Positions 25,754 through 32,635 of a stretch of DNA of 64,000 nt are shown piece after piece. The stretch comes from a virus. The notes under the pieces were generated by a model. The model had not been told where the DNA came from, did not search any database, and was given only the letters and a program-made list of their open reading frames with translations. The DNA lies in IMG/VR virus record IMGVR_UViG_3300002053_001113, positions 18,650-82,649 of that record. The stretch is one strand, 5' to 3'. A program made the translations under genes and the position numbers. The stretch's first letter is position 1; each line of letters begins with the position of its first letter.

Positions 25754-25983
25754 TATTCTCCTCCCTCCACTTCTATGTCATAAACATAATTATCTTCATC
25801 TTGTGGCAAACCTTTTATATAGTTCTCTGCCTCTTCTTTTGTTTTAAAACCTGTTTTCAGTTTTTCAATTTTAATCACACTAAATCTCCGCCTCTTTTCC
25901 AAAACATCAACTAATATGTTTGCCACGGTGTTATTACTCTTGCCTTCCAACAAATCAACTATTCTTTCAGCTATTGTCTTCAT
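25753..25983 (-). CDS. Small protein with strand-helix EA motif
   Basis: 76 aa. N-terminal helix (ERIVDLLEGKSNNTV), then FSVIKIEKLKTGFKTKEEAENYIKGL: the recurring EA motif. Overlaps both neighbours by short stretches. Unknown function. Confidence 0.55.
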   Translation of the reverse strand: MKTIAERIVDLLEGKSNNTVANILVDVLEKRRRFSVIKIEKLKTGFKTKEEAENYIKGLPQDEDNYVYDIEVEGGE

Positions 25984-26170
25984 TTTCCACCTTTACAATA
26001 TCATACTCACCAATTCTTTTGTATGTATCTTTCTTTGTTTTTATGTAAAATTCTTCACCTGTTTTATATTCCACACACACCACAGTGCTTGAAGGTGGAA
26101 TAATATATGCCTTGTCTTCTTTAATCAACTTGTCTATTGTTTTCTGGTTTAATATCTCCTTTACTTTCAT
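25967..26170 (-). CDS. Small protein, 67 aa
   Basis: MKVKEILNQKTIDKLIKEDK... then beta-rich VVCVEYKTGEEFYIKTK. Start in an ATGA overlap with the upstream microgene. Unknown. Confidence 0.5.
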   Translation of the reverse strand: MKVKEILNQKTIDKLIKEDKAYIIPPSSTVVCVEYKTGEEFYIKTKKDTYKRIGEYDIVKVENEDNS

Positions 26171-26283
26171 TTTTCAATTACCCCCGTCACATATTTAAAA
26201 CTTTCAATTACATCATCTGGTGCATTTGTTTTAATTAACCAATCATAAACAACACCGTATTCGTCATCAAAATCTACACTCAT
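26167..26283 (-). CDS. Small acidic protein, 38 aa
   Basis: MSVDFDDEYGVVYDWLIKTN... ATGA overlaps at both ends tie it to the chain downstream of the E1-like gene. Unknown. Confidence 0.45.
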   Translation of the reverse strand: MSVDFDDEYGVVYDWLIKTNAPDDVIESFKYVTGVIEK

Positions 26284-26540
26284 TTTCTTTCCTCCATTAG
26301 TTTCCTTGCCTTTGCTAAGGCTTGTTTTTTAGTATTAAAAGCAAAATACTCACCTTTATCTTTTCCATCAGTTCTGCCTATCCAAACCCTATATTCTCCA
26401 TAATTTAACTTATATTCCTCGTCCTCCTCATAAACCAAAATTGTTTTTGGTATCTTATTTGATAGCGTAAAATATTCAACTGCAATCCAACTTTTGTCCT
26501 TTGGTTGTTCAACAACCTTTCCCCAATCTGTTAGTGCCAT
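26280..26540 (-). CDS. Small beta-rich protein with EA motif
   Basis: 86 aa, directly after the E1-like gene (1 nt). Contains EYRVWIGRTDGKDKGEYFAF then NTKKQALAKARKLMEE, a larger example of the strand-helix group. Possibly a target or adaptor for the ubiquitin-like system, by position only. Confidence 0.5.
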   Translation of the reverse strand: MALTDWGKVVEQPKDKSWIAVEYFTLSNKIPKTILVYEEDEEYKLNYGEYRVWIGRTDGKDKGEYFAFNTKKQALAKARKLMEERK

Positions 26541-27188
26541 TTAAATCATCTGTGGTAATGTATAATCTAAAGTTATAAAATTCTTTAATTCATAACCTTT
26601 ATAAGCTTGAACAATAGTATTGCAAACAAGACTGGCAACACCCAAAACGGTGAAAATAATTGCTCTCTCTGTGCAACGTTCCTGCACTGCCTCTTCATCT
26701 GTAAATAATGTCTCCTCATACAACGCTACTCTTTTTTTGCTTGTCATATCAACATTATAAACCTGTCCTTGTAGTCCTGCCATACGTGTATCAATAAACA
26801 ATTGAACCTTATCTCTCTTACAAGCATCAAATACAACTTTTCTTGCCTTCATTTTATCTACACAACAAATCACTATTTGACTGTCAAGTTTTTGTCCTTT
26901 GTATTCACCAAATGTTTCTACCTCTACCTCTTCATTAAACTCCTGCATCCAATCTCTGGTAGCTTTTGCTTTACGCAAACCAATATCACTTTCCGTAAAA
27001 AATTGATTTGGTAAGTTGTGTTCTTCAACTTTATCAAAATCATAAAGAGCAAATTTTTGCAAACCCATTTTTGCCAAACTTACTGCAACATAACTACCAA
27101 CTGCTCCACAACCAATAATAGCTATCTTGTTTTCTTGATAGTCATTTACATTTATAATTCCAATTTGTCTATCATATCTTTTTGCCAT
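26541..27188 (-). CDS. E1-like ubiquitin-activating enzyme (ThiF/MoeB family)
   Basis: 215 aa from the ATG at 27188, 1 nt after the JAMM gene stop. E1 features: N-terminal YDRQIG, Rossmann ATP loop GCGAVGSYVA (27-36), DFDKVEEHNLPNQFF (DxDxVexxNLxRQ-like, 50-64), CVDKMKARKVV (109-119), and a conserved-looking cysteine C172 in QERCTERAIIFT, a candidate thioester site. It would adenylate the C terminus of a ubiquitin-like protein. Last enzyme of the Ubl, E2-like, JAMM, E1 order. Compact, without a separate Cys or UFD domain, as in prokaryotic systems. Sulfur-carrier activation (MoeB-like) is less likely given the neighbours. Confidence 0.75.
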   Translation of the reverse strand: MAKRYDRQIGIINVNDYQENKIAIIGCGAVGSYVAVSLAKMGLQKFALYDFDKVEEHNLPNQFFTESDIGLRKAKATRDWMQEFNEEVEVETFGEYKGQKLDSQIVICCVDKMKARKVVFDACKRDKVQLFIDTRMAGLQGQVYNVDMTSKKRVALYEETLFTDEEAVQERCTERAIIFTVLGVASLVCNTIVQAYKGYELKNFITLDYTLPQMI

Positions 27189-27189
27189 A

Positions 27190-27816
27190 TTAAACACCAA
27201 AAAACGGCAGTCCTTTTCTTTTTGTAGTTTCAACAACTATAAAACCTGTTCCACCACAACAACCACATTCCTGCCAGTCTCTATCATCCTCTTCAACCTT
27301 TTCCTCTATCTCCTCATATATTTTTCCAACATCAACCTCTTTACTAAAATCTATTGGAACATCTAAAAATGGTTCAATGTCATCAACACTCACATAATTT
27401 CCATTTTTAAGTTTTGAATCTAATCTACACTTATAACTCATTCCCCCCTTTCTTATGTTGCCTTTAAATGCTACAACAATACCAAAACACATATCACTCA
27501 AATTGCATAAACGTTGAAAACATTTATCATCATCTTTACTCCAAAATGTATTCATAGTATTATGAGAATGCCACCAGCCTATTACACTACTCAACATCTT
27601 ACAACTGGCATTCTTTGTAAAGTCCATCATAGCTTTCTCACTAATCTCAAAATGTGAAGTTGTTTTTCTCTGTCCTAAAAGTATTGCCTTATTAACAACT
27701 AAATCGCCATTCTTCTTTATTTTACCTAATAACAAACCACCTATCTCTCCATCTTTTACATTACGAGAGTAAGCTTCCATATATCTATATGCCTTCTCCT
27801 TTATAATCACTGTCAT
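27190..27816 (-). CDS. JAMM/MPN+ (JAB) metalloprotease, deubiquitinase-like
   Basis: 208 aa. Full zinc-protease signature: E24 in GEIGGLLLGK, then H83-S-H85, seven residues, S93-x2-D96 (HSHNTMNTFWSKDD). Such proteases trim or remove ubiquitin-like modifiers. C-terminal extension with CGCCGG, perhaps a second metal site. Lies between the E2-like and E1-like genes with a 4-nt overlap upstream, as in bacterial Ubl/E2/JAB/E1 operons. Likely roles are maturation of the Ubl, whose C terminus extends beyond glycine, and deconjugation. Active-site residues all present. Confidence 0.8.
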   Translation of the reverse strand: MTVIIKEKAYRYMEAYSRNVKDGEIGGLLLGKIKKNGDLVVNKAILLGQRKTTSHFEISEKAMMDFTKNASCKMLSSVIGWWHSHNTMNTFWSKDDDKCFQRLCNLSDMCFGIVVAFKGNIRKGGMSYKCRLDSKLKNGNYVSVDDIEPFLDVPIDFSKEVDVGKIYEEIEEKVEEDDRDWQECGCCGGTGFIVVETTKRKGLPFFGV

Positions 27817-28454
27817 TTTTTCACCTTTATGTATGGTTTTAAAATTTTAATTGCATCCTTTTTAATTTTACCACTAAATTCAACTAATTCTCCTCGTCTA
27901 TTATATTTCTTATGAAGTTTTTCTAACTTTGGAATTAGTTTGTTATTCCTAATTTCAGTTGCCCATTTTGCTTGCAACCTAATCATATCATAATAAAAAG
28001 CTTCAGTTTCACCTCTCTCGGGGTCTCCATCTTCTAACAAATCTAATATTGTTCTCGCCAGCCAATACCAGTCTAAATTATGTTTCATAATATAAACATC
28101 ATCTTCAGCACTACCCCAACAAATCTTATTTCCCCAGTGGTCTTTAATGTGATAGTGATGCACTCCTTCCCCGCCTCCAACACCTCCATTTACTCTTTTT
28201 AAATAAACTCTCAAAACCTCTTCACCTACTCGTTGTGATATTCTAATTTTAAAACAGCCAATAGAACAAAGAAAAACTCCTTTATATTTTCGTCCTTTAG
28301 GAACAGGATTAATAGGATTTGTGATTATAGTAATGCCACGTGATGTCTGCTTAACAGAATTTATTCTTCCATCTTCTTTTAACATTTTTGCTGCTTGTGC
28401 CTTATTATACATTACCTCATACATTCTCCGTTTCTTATAAAAGTGCATAGCCAT
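27813..28454 (-). CDS. E2-like (UBC-fold) ubiquitin-conjugating candidate
   Basis: 213 aa. The segment GEGVHHYHIKDHWGNKICWGS (about 95-115) resembles the E2 core, where an H-P-N-like strand is followed by dG-x-IC-x-G with the catalytic cysteine; here C112. Then a helix DWYWLARTILDLLEDGDPERGE, like the E2 helix after the active site, and a long charged helical tail. Assignment rests on this local pattern and on the position between a Ubl-like gene and JAMM/E1 genes. Two possible starts (28454 and 28448) both lie just after a T-tract with no clear SD, which suggests low translation. Confidence 0.5.
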   Translation of the reverse strand: MAMHFYKKRRMYEVMYNKAQAAKMLKEDGRINSVKQTSRGITIITNPINPVPKGRKYKGVFLCSIGCFKIRISQRVGEEVLRVYLKRVNGGVGGGEGVHHYHIKDHWGNKICWGSAEDDVYIMKHNLDWYWLARTILDLLEDGDPERGETEAFYYDMIRLQAKWATEIRNNKLIPKLEKLHKKYNRRGELVEFSGKIKKDAIKILKPYIKVKK

Positions 28455-28459
28455 TTTAA

Positions 28460-28495
28460 AAATAAAAAAAAAGGTAACTGGAATTACCAGCTACC
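28460..28495 (-). terminator. Terminator-like hairpin overlapping the Ubl stop codon
   Basis: GGTAACTGG (28473-28481)/CCAGCTACC (28487-28495) form a stem with one mismatch; on the coding strand it is followed by TTTTTTTTTATTTTT. The last codons and stop of the Ubl gene are in the stem, and the E2-like gene starts right after the T-tract. It should reduce read-through into E2/JAMM/E1. Confidence 0.65.
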
Positions 28496-28774
28496 TCTTA
28501 CTTTTGTGGTTACAGCAATTTTACTGAATTTGTGCGCCTTTTCAGAAAGTGTAACCTTCTTCCAAGTTCGTCCTCTTTCAGGTATTGCCTCAACCTTAAT
28601 TTCACTGTCGTCCGTAGGTATGTCAGCTTTTTCCAAAGCACGTTTAATTGTGTCAGACTTGGTCACCTCAATAAAGATTGGGTGTGCTCCAATTCTTCTA
28701 ACCTCAACTAATTTGCCTTTAAGCCTATCTACCTCTTTGGCTTTCAGTTTTTTTAGTTCTGTCTTTGTTGGCAT
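28484..28774 (-). CDS. Ubiquitin-like (beta-grasp) modifier candidate
   Basis: 96 aa from the ATG at 28774, chosen for its strong SD (GGAGGGTGGT 4 nt upstream); an in-frame start 36 nt earlier lacks one. Lys-rich N-terminal helix, then a beta-grasp-like order: FIEVTKSDTIKRALEKA, SEIKVEAIP, KVTLSEKA, KIAVTTKVRGSW. The end RGSW would need trimming of two residues to expose glycine, a job for the JAMM protease. First gene of the cassette, with its own promoter near 28835. Fold assignment is by pattern only. Confidence 0.5.
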   Translation of the reverse strand: MPTKTELKKLKAKEVDRLKGKLVEVRRIGAHPIFIEVTKSDTIKRALEKADIPTDDSEIKVEAIPERGRTWKKVTLSEKAHKFSKIAVTTKVRGSW

Positions 28775-28825
28775 TAATACCACCCTCCATTTTTTAATCA
28801 CGTTTTCCACACGTGATATCTCACT

Positions 28826-28845
28826 ACATAATTATATATAGTAAG
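28826..28845 (-). promoter_or_regulatory. TATA-like promoter of the ubiquitin-like operon
   Basis: On the minus strand ACTATATATAATTATGTAG, about 55-70 nt before the Ubl start at 28774. It lacks the AATCAAAACA upstream part of the early class, so this operon may be under different control. CACGTGTGG follows downstream. Confidence 0.45.
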
Positions 28846-28893
28846 CCTGAAAAACCTCGTTATTTCTAACGTGTCTTTGTTTAATCACTATTA

Positions 28894-29034
28894 TCATTTT
28901 GTTTTAATTTTACTATTTAGATACATAATTTCTTTCTCTAATTCAAACGCCTCTTCATTTAGCTGTTCCAATTTATCACAAACTTTTTGATATTTTCTTT
29001 GTGCTCTTTTTAGTTCTTTTTTTGTCTCGTCCAT
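28894..29034 (-). CDS. Coiled-coil microprotein, 46 aa
   Basis: MDETKKELKRAQRKYQKV... continuous heptad-like helix. It overlaps the 3' end of the upstream gene by 59 nt in another frame. Overlap lowers confidence. Confidence 0.4.
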   Translation of the reverse strand: MDETKKELKRAQRKYQKVCDKLEQLNEEAFELEKEIMYLNSKIKTK

Positions 29035-29275
29035 CTAAATCAGCCTCAAATAAATTAATCTCATAACCGCCATAAGCAATAAGAGGAACACTTTCAGCAA
29101 CCTTACTTTCTTCACAAAACCTCAGCGCCTCATCAAATGTGTCAAACACAATATAATAGTCTTCGCCTTTCTCATTATTAAAATGTGGGTGGCACCAGAC
29201 ACGTATTTCTGGTTTGACTAATTTGCCACCTGTTTCTTGTGTTATATCTTTAAGTGCTGGAATCTTTAAAAGCAT
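28976..29275 (-). CDS. Small protein with EA motif, basic tail
   Basis: 99 aa. DYYIVFDTFDEALRFCEESK is the strand-helix EA motif; the last ~20 residues are Lys/Ser-rich (KKRTKKSTKKISKSL) and coded in the overlap with the coiled-coil microgene. Unknown. Confidence 0.55.
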   Translation of the reverse strand: MLLKIPALKDITQETGGKLVKPEIRVWCHPHFNNEKGEDYYIVFDTFDEALRFCEESKVAESVPLIAYGGYEINLFEADLDGRDKKRTKKSTKKISKSL

Positions 29276-29682
29276 TTTCTTAACCTCTCATTTAAACATT
29301 CTAAAACATAATCAGTATAAGCTTTATGTTGTGCACCGTGGCTCCAAAATTTCAGATGTGCTATCTCGTGCGCCACTGTTTCTTTAATATCATTAAACTT
29401 TCTCAATTCACCTAACATTCTTTTAAATGTTTGTTTTGTCCTTCTATCAACATAAGTGCCATCTTTAGATGGAACAAATTTTGCCTTTGTAATATTAACC
29501 ACAATCTTAAAGGTATCACTTTTCCTATTCAAAAAACACGTTCCTTTCTTTTTTAGCGTTCCATTTAAATAATACCTAAATATAATATCCTTTGGAACAG
29601 GCAGTTTTTCCCACTTAATCACATCTATAGCTACCTCTTTTAATATTTTCAACTTTTCTTTTAATTCTGATAATTCAGTCAT
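29266..29682 (-). CDS. SprT-like zinc metalloprotease
   Basis: 138 aa from the ATG at 29682 (SD GAGGAG). The active site HEIAH (H105, E106, H109) followed by WSHGAQH with H119 as third ligand is the SprT/Spartan arrangement. Spartan family proteins degrade DNA-protein crosslinks; the short domain here lacks obvious DNA-binding extensions. Could process proteins on viral DNA, relevant if the genome carries modified bases. Neighbours are small unknown proteins. Confidence 0.7.
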   Translation of the reverse strand: MTELSELKEKLKILKEVAIDVIKWEKLPVPKDIIFRYYLNGTLKKKGTCFLNRKSDTFKIVVNITKAKFVPSKDGTYVDRRTKQTFKRMLGELRKFNDIKETVAHEIAHLKFWSHGAQHKAYTDYVLECLNERLRKCF

Positions 29683-29992
29683 CTTTTCTCCTCTTTGGTG
29701 TATTATATTTATCAATTACAATAGTATCTGGTTCTATTTCAATATATCGTTCGCCACAACCATCTTCAATAAAAAATCTACTTGTTATAATTGCTTTTCC
29801 AAGCTCCCACTCCCAAGTTTCATCATCTATAACTGAAACTTCAACTTCTCCTGGAAAATTAGCCATATCCCAAAAGTCACTAAAATCTCCACCATATAAG
29901 TGCCACTTTTCTTTACCAAAAACTTCATCAAGTTCATCAGCAAAATAATCTCTACAATCTTCATCTATATACAACTCACCTTTAGCAGTCAT
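29675..29992 (-). CDS. Acidic hypothetical protein
   Basis: 105 aa, strongly acidic, Trp/Tyr-rich beta pattern (EVEVSVIDDETWEWELGKA), basic end (NTPKRRKDD). Overlaps the SLOG gene by 4 nt upstream and the SprT gene downstream. Acidic composition is compatible with a DNA-mimic inhibitor, unproven. Confidence 0.5.
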   Translation of the reverse strand: MTAKGELYIDEDCRDYFADELDEVFGKEKWHLYGGDFSDFWDMANFPGEVEVSVIDDETWEWELGKAIITSRFFIEDGCGERYIEIEPDTIVIDKYNTPKRRKDD

Positions 29993-30339
29993 AGTATTAT
30001 CACCTTTTTCTTAAATTTTTCTGCATAACTAATAGTATTTTCACTGCCACCTGTTCTATCTTTAGCTACAAAAGCATAAAGTATATCACAAGTTTCAGCT
30101 ATTTTTTTATTCCTATCATAATAACGTTGTATCATATCACCTCTACTCTTAATATCTTTTAAATCAGGAGTATGTATAATCACAGCCATTAGTCGTTCTC
30201 TTGCTCTTTCAACAGCCCAAGTGTCAACACCTTTACACCCACCACTTACAACAATATCAGTCTTTTTTAAAGTATCAACTAATCTAATAACTTCTTCCTT
30301 GTTAGTTCTCCTTCTACTTCCTATAATACCTATTTTCAT
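29989..30339 (-). CDS. SLOG-family nucleotide-binding protein (YspA/DprA-like)
   Basis: 116 aa. Rossmannoid SLOG pattern: MKIGIIGSRR, IVVSGGCKGVDTWAVE, then DILYAFVAKDRTGGSENT. GSR and GGxxGxD motifs are intact. SLOG proteins bind nucleotides or nucleotide-derived signals and occur in phages and anti-phage systems. Here it could sense or sequester a host defence signal; this is inference. Confidence 0.7.
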   Translation of the reverse strand: MKIGIIGSRRRTNKEEVIRLVDTLKKTDIVVSGGCKGVDTWAVERARERLMAVIIHTPDLKDIKSRGDMIQRYYDRNKKIAETCDILYAFVAKDRTGGSENTISYAEKFKKKVIIL

Positions 30340-30418
30340 TTTTTATCTTCCAAACCTCTCTTAATTCAGCAAATATACTCTTTGCTCTGTGTTCTAATAG
30401 AACACCTTTAGCAGTCAT
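30314..30418 (-). CDS. Microprotein with duplicated FAELREVWK tail
   Basis: 34 aa, MTAKGVLLEHRAKSIFAELREVWKIKNENRYYRK. The HRAKSIFAELREVWK part duplicates the C terminus (HKAKSHFAELREVWK) of the 139 aa protein 250 bp upstream, and the DNA is also repeated. Either a translated fragment or the relic of a partial duplication. Confidence 0.35.
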   Translation of the reverse strand: MTAKGVLLEHRAKSIFAELREVWKIKNENRYYRK

Positions 30419-30605
30419 TTTCCTCCTCCTCTGTCCATATATCTGTAATCTTAATAATGTTCTCCTCTTCAGTTTCCTCCTCCTCTAAATTACGCCAATA
30501 ATGAGCTCTTTCCTCAGCCTCATTTTTATTTTTAGCTTTAACTTTAGCAGTCATAATCCGTTCAACAATTATTCCAACATTATAATATTTCTCTTCATTT
30601 GTCAT
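30408..30605 (-). CDS. Small acidic protein, 65 aa
   Basis: MTNEEKYYNVGIIVERIMTA...NKNEAEERAHYWRNLEEEET, highly acidic. Includes a KNEAEE helix of the EA type. Overlaps neighbours by about 11 nt. Unknown. Confidence 0.5.
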   Translation of the reverse strand: MTNEEKYYNVGIIVERIMTAKVKAKNKNEAEERAHYWRNLEEEETEEENIIKITDIWTEEEENDC

Positions 30606-31014
30606 CTTTCCAAACCTCTCTTAATTCAGCAAAGTGACTTTTAGCCTTATGGTCTATTAAATATCTAACATCATCAAATAACTCTTCTTTAAAAACCTCA
30701 AATTGTTCATTTGTCATTTTCTTTCTAAACAACTTTTCAAAATATTCTTTATTAAAAGCCTCAAAAAACCTTTTTTTTCTCATCTCCTCTAATTCTTGTT
30801 TTTTCATTCTTAACAACTCCTTTACTCTACTTACAGGACCACGTTCATCTGTTATCAATTTATTCTCAATAAATTGATAGGCATCAGTTAAACGTTTCGT
30901 TCTTGTATAAGCTTTATAAGGAAACAATTTTGATAACACATAGAATAGGCCATCCTCTTCCTTCTTATAAATATCATATCCTTTGTATTTAAAATGCCTT
31001 TTAATTGTCTTCAT
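30595..31014 (-). CDS. Helical hypothetical protein, 139 aa
   Basis: N-terminal KGYDIYKKEEDGLFYVL beta hairpin plus TDAYQFIENK helix (EA-like fold), followed by a long charged helical part (LLRMKKQELEEMRKKRFFEA). C terminus HKAKSHFAELREVWKDDK is duplicated at 30314-30418. Unknown. Confidence 0.55.
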   Translation of the reverse strand: MKTIKRHFKYKGYDIYKKEEDGLFYVLSKLFPYKAYTRTKRLTDAYQFIENKLITDERGPVSRVKELLRMKKQELEEMRKKRFFEAFNKEYFEKLFRKKMTNEQFEVFKEELFDDVRYLIDHKAKSHFAELREVWKDDK

Positions 31015-31168
31015 CTTGAACTTCCATTTCTCTTAAAACATTATCTAATGAATCTTGTATGCTTTCAACATCAAGCTCAACAAATTCCTCGGTTTCATCA
31101 CCACAAAAATATAAAGGTATAATTATCTGTTCATCTCTATCTATTATGTCTTGCATTCTAACTTTCAT
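31001..31168 (-). CDS. Small acidic protein, 55 aa
   Basis: Start at 31168 chosen because GGAGGTG lies 9 nt upstream. MKVRMQDIIDRDEQIIIPL...VQDEDN. Overlaps both neighbours. Unknown. Confidence 0.45.
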   Translation of the reverse strand: MKVRMQDIIDRDEQIIIPLYFCGDETEEFVELDVESIQDSLDNVLREMEVQDEDN

Positions 31169-31433
31169 TTTCAAATTCACCTCCATTCCAATCATAATAG
31201 AATTTTTTATCTTTTGCTATCTCTGTCATACGTTTATAGATTAAATCAAATTCCTTATCACCAAAATTTATTTGGTGCTGACAACCATTTTCATCATCAA
31301 AAACAAGAATAAAAACATTACCGAAAATACCAACACTTCTATCCTCGTGCTCAATGTCTATGCCTAAATAATTCTCTACATTAATGTCCTTAATTTCTTT
31401 TTCCATTTCCTTCACCTTAGAAACAATCTTCAC
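31158..31433 (-). CDS. Small acidic beta-rich protein
   Basis: 91 aa, MKIVSKVKEMEKEIKDIN... with GIFGNVFILVFDDENG. First gene after the early-class promoter at 31482-31500. Unknown. Confidence 0.5.
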   Translation of the reverse strand: MKIVSKVKEMEKEIKDINVENYLGIDIEHEDRSVGIFGNVFILVFDDENGCQHQINFGDKEFDLIYKRMTEIAKDKKFYYDWNGGEFENES

Positions 31434-31464
31434 CTTGTTTCACCTTTTATATTATTGTCACATA

Positions 31465-31500
31465 TTTAGTAAGTAGATTAACTATATAAAGTTTTTGATT
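31465..31500 (-). promoter_or_regulatory. Early-class promoter with CTACTTACTA initiator
   Basis: On the minus strand AATCAAAAACTTTATATAG followed about 7 nt later by CTACTTACTAAA. The same CTACTTACT(T)A element follows the boxes at 33.4 and 34.0 kb at equal distance, where transcription would start. Drives the gene starting at 31433. Confidence 0.6.
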
Positions 31501-31599
31501 ATTCTTTCGTTCTATCCTCATTAATTCACCTGATTTACTATAAATTTCAATTCAAATTTTGAACTGATTAAGGCCTGGTGTGTCTTACCAATCTTCTTC

Positions 31600-31624
31600 G
31601 TTACTCCTTAAAAAATGGAGTAAC
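31600..31624. promoter_or_regulatory. Operator palindrome GTTACTCC-N9-GGAGTAAC
   Basis: Perfect 8-bp arms at 31600-31607 and 31617-31624. Located ~100 bp upstream of the early promoter at 31.48 kb. A homologous palindrome lies in the equivalent place at 33512-33540. Confidence 0.6.
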
Positions 31625-31654
31625 ATCAACCAAAACAAAAAAAAAGAAAAAAAT

Positions 31655-31687
31655 AGAAATACTTAAGAAAACTTCTTAAGTATTTCT
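31655..31687 (-). terminator. Strong intrinsic-type terminator
   Basis: Perfect 15-bp arms AGAAATACTTAAGAA (31655-31669) and TTCTTAAGTATTTCT (31673-31687) with a 3-nt loop; on the minus strand followed by ATTTTTTTCTTTTTTTTTG. The stop codon of the 174 aa gene (31663) lies in the stem. Confidence 0.7.
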
Positions 31688-32187
31688 AAATAAGGTTTCT
31701 TTTGTTCCTCAAGACTTTGAATGTCTCTGTCAAGCCTATCTATCTCGTCTGTGGCTCGTCTTAGTTCTCTCTTTGCATACTCAACTTCTTCATTTAATTT
31801 TTCCTCTTGGAACTTTTTCTTAGCTGTTGCCAAGTTAGATTTTTTAATGTTTTCTAATTTCATTTTCTTTCCTCCATTTCTTTTCTCCTCACATAACTCA
31901 AACAATTTTAATACCAGTCTTGTTAAACTTACGTAATCTCTGTCTGCAGATTCTGGCCAATCTCCTTTATTAGCTTTATAACCATAAACATCACTACAAA
32001 AGTCATATTTATAAGTTATACCTAACAATTGAAAAATTCTTGAATTAGCACCGCCACAAGATAAGTGGTTGTTCATCACGTCATAAGTCATACGGTTTGG
32101 GCTTCCATTCTTATTAACAAGAAAATGAACTTTATCACCTTGTTTGAGTGTGTGTCCTTCAAGTTCGTTTCTCTCCCAATAGTCCAT
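31663..32187 (-). CDS. Protein with C-terminal coiled coil, possible internal start
   Basis: 174 aa from the ATG at 32187 (SD GGGGGGTG; a GTG 12 nt earlier is possible). N-terminal ~110 residues are globular with three Cys; then ATG AAA TTA at residue ~109 is preceded by its own perfect SD (GGAGG), so a separate ~66 aa coiled-coil protein (KRELRRATDEIDRLDRDIQS) may also be made from the same frame. Ends in a strong terminator. Unknown function. Confidence 0.55.
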   Translation of the reverse strand: MDYWERNELEGHTLKQGDKVHFLVNKNGSPNRMTYDVMNNHLSCGGANSRIFQLLGITYKYDFCSDVYGYKANKGDWPESADRDYVSLTRLVLKLFELCEEKRNGGKKMKLENIKKSNLATAKKKFQEEKLNEEVEYAKRELRRATDEIDRLDRDIQSLEEQKKPYLEILKKFS

Positions 32188-32222
32188 TTTGTTTTTCACC
32201 CCCCATAGTCTTACACTATGAT

Positions 32223-32450
32223 TTATATTTTAATTCCAAAAAACTTTAAAGCATCTTCTTCCTTAAAAAAGAGTTGTGCTCCACATATAGGACAGTCATA
32301 ACTATCTGGTTCCCCACTTTCACCAGCACCCCACTCCTTTCTTTCATCTTGTTCATACTCGCCTTTACTATTTAAAGGAGTTCTTATCCAAATGTTTTGG
32401 ACGTTATAAAGGTAAGTAATGTTTGCCTTACAACTTGGGCATTTTGTCAT
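32223..32450 (-). CDS. Zinc-ribbon protein
   Basis: 75 aa. MTKCPSCKANITYLYNVQNIW...YDCPICGAQLFF: two C-P-x-C knuckles about 50 residues apart. SD GAAAAG-poor; starts in an ATGA overlap with the upstream gene. Likely nucleic-acid or protein binding. Confidence 0.55.
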   Translation of the reverse strand: MTKCPSCKANITYLYNVQNIWIRTPLNSKGEYEQDERKEWGAGESGEPDSYDCPICGAQLFFKEEDALKFFGIKI

Positions 32451-32635
32451 TTTCTTTTCACCTTTACTTTATCTCTTATATCAAATTCATTACCATGAAA
32501 ATCATTTATAAAAAATAATTCTTCAATCACTTCCTCGTCTTTTTTAAATTCACAGTCCATATCTATCAGCATATTTTTTAGTTCATCAAATTCTTTCTTT
32601 TCTACTTCAATTTCAAACTTAATAGTTTCAGTCAT
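32447..32635 (-). CDS. Small acidic protein, 62 aa
   Basis: MTETIKFEIEVEKKEFDELK... strand-helix pattern, Glu/Lys-rich. Overlaps on both sides. Unknown. Confidence 0.5.
   Translation of the reverse strand: MTETIKFEIEVEKKEFDELKNMLIDMDCEFKKDEEVIEELFFINDFHGNEFDIRDKVKVKRK

Noticed and set aside
26541-27816. ThiF and JAB genes as a PRTRC plasmid module
   Set aside because: PRTRC modules carry ParB- and other PRTRC proteins that are not seen; the Ubl, E2-like, JAB, E1 order fits a ubiquitin-like conjugation operon better.
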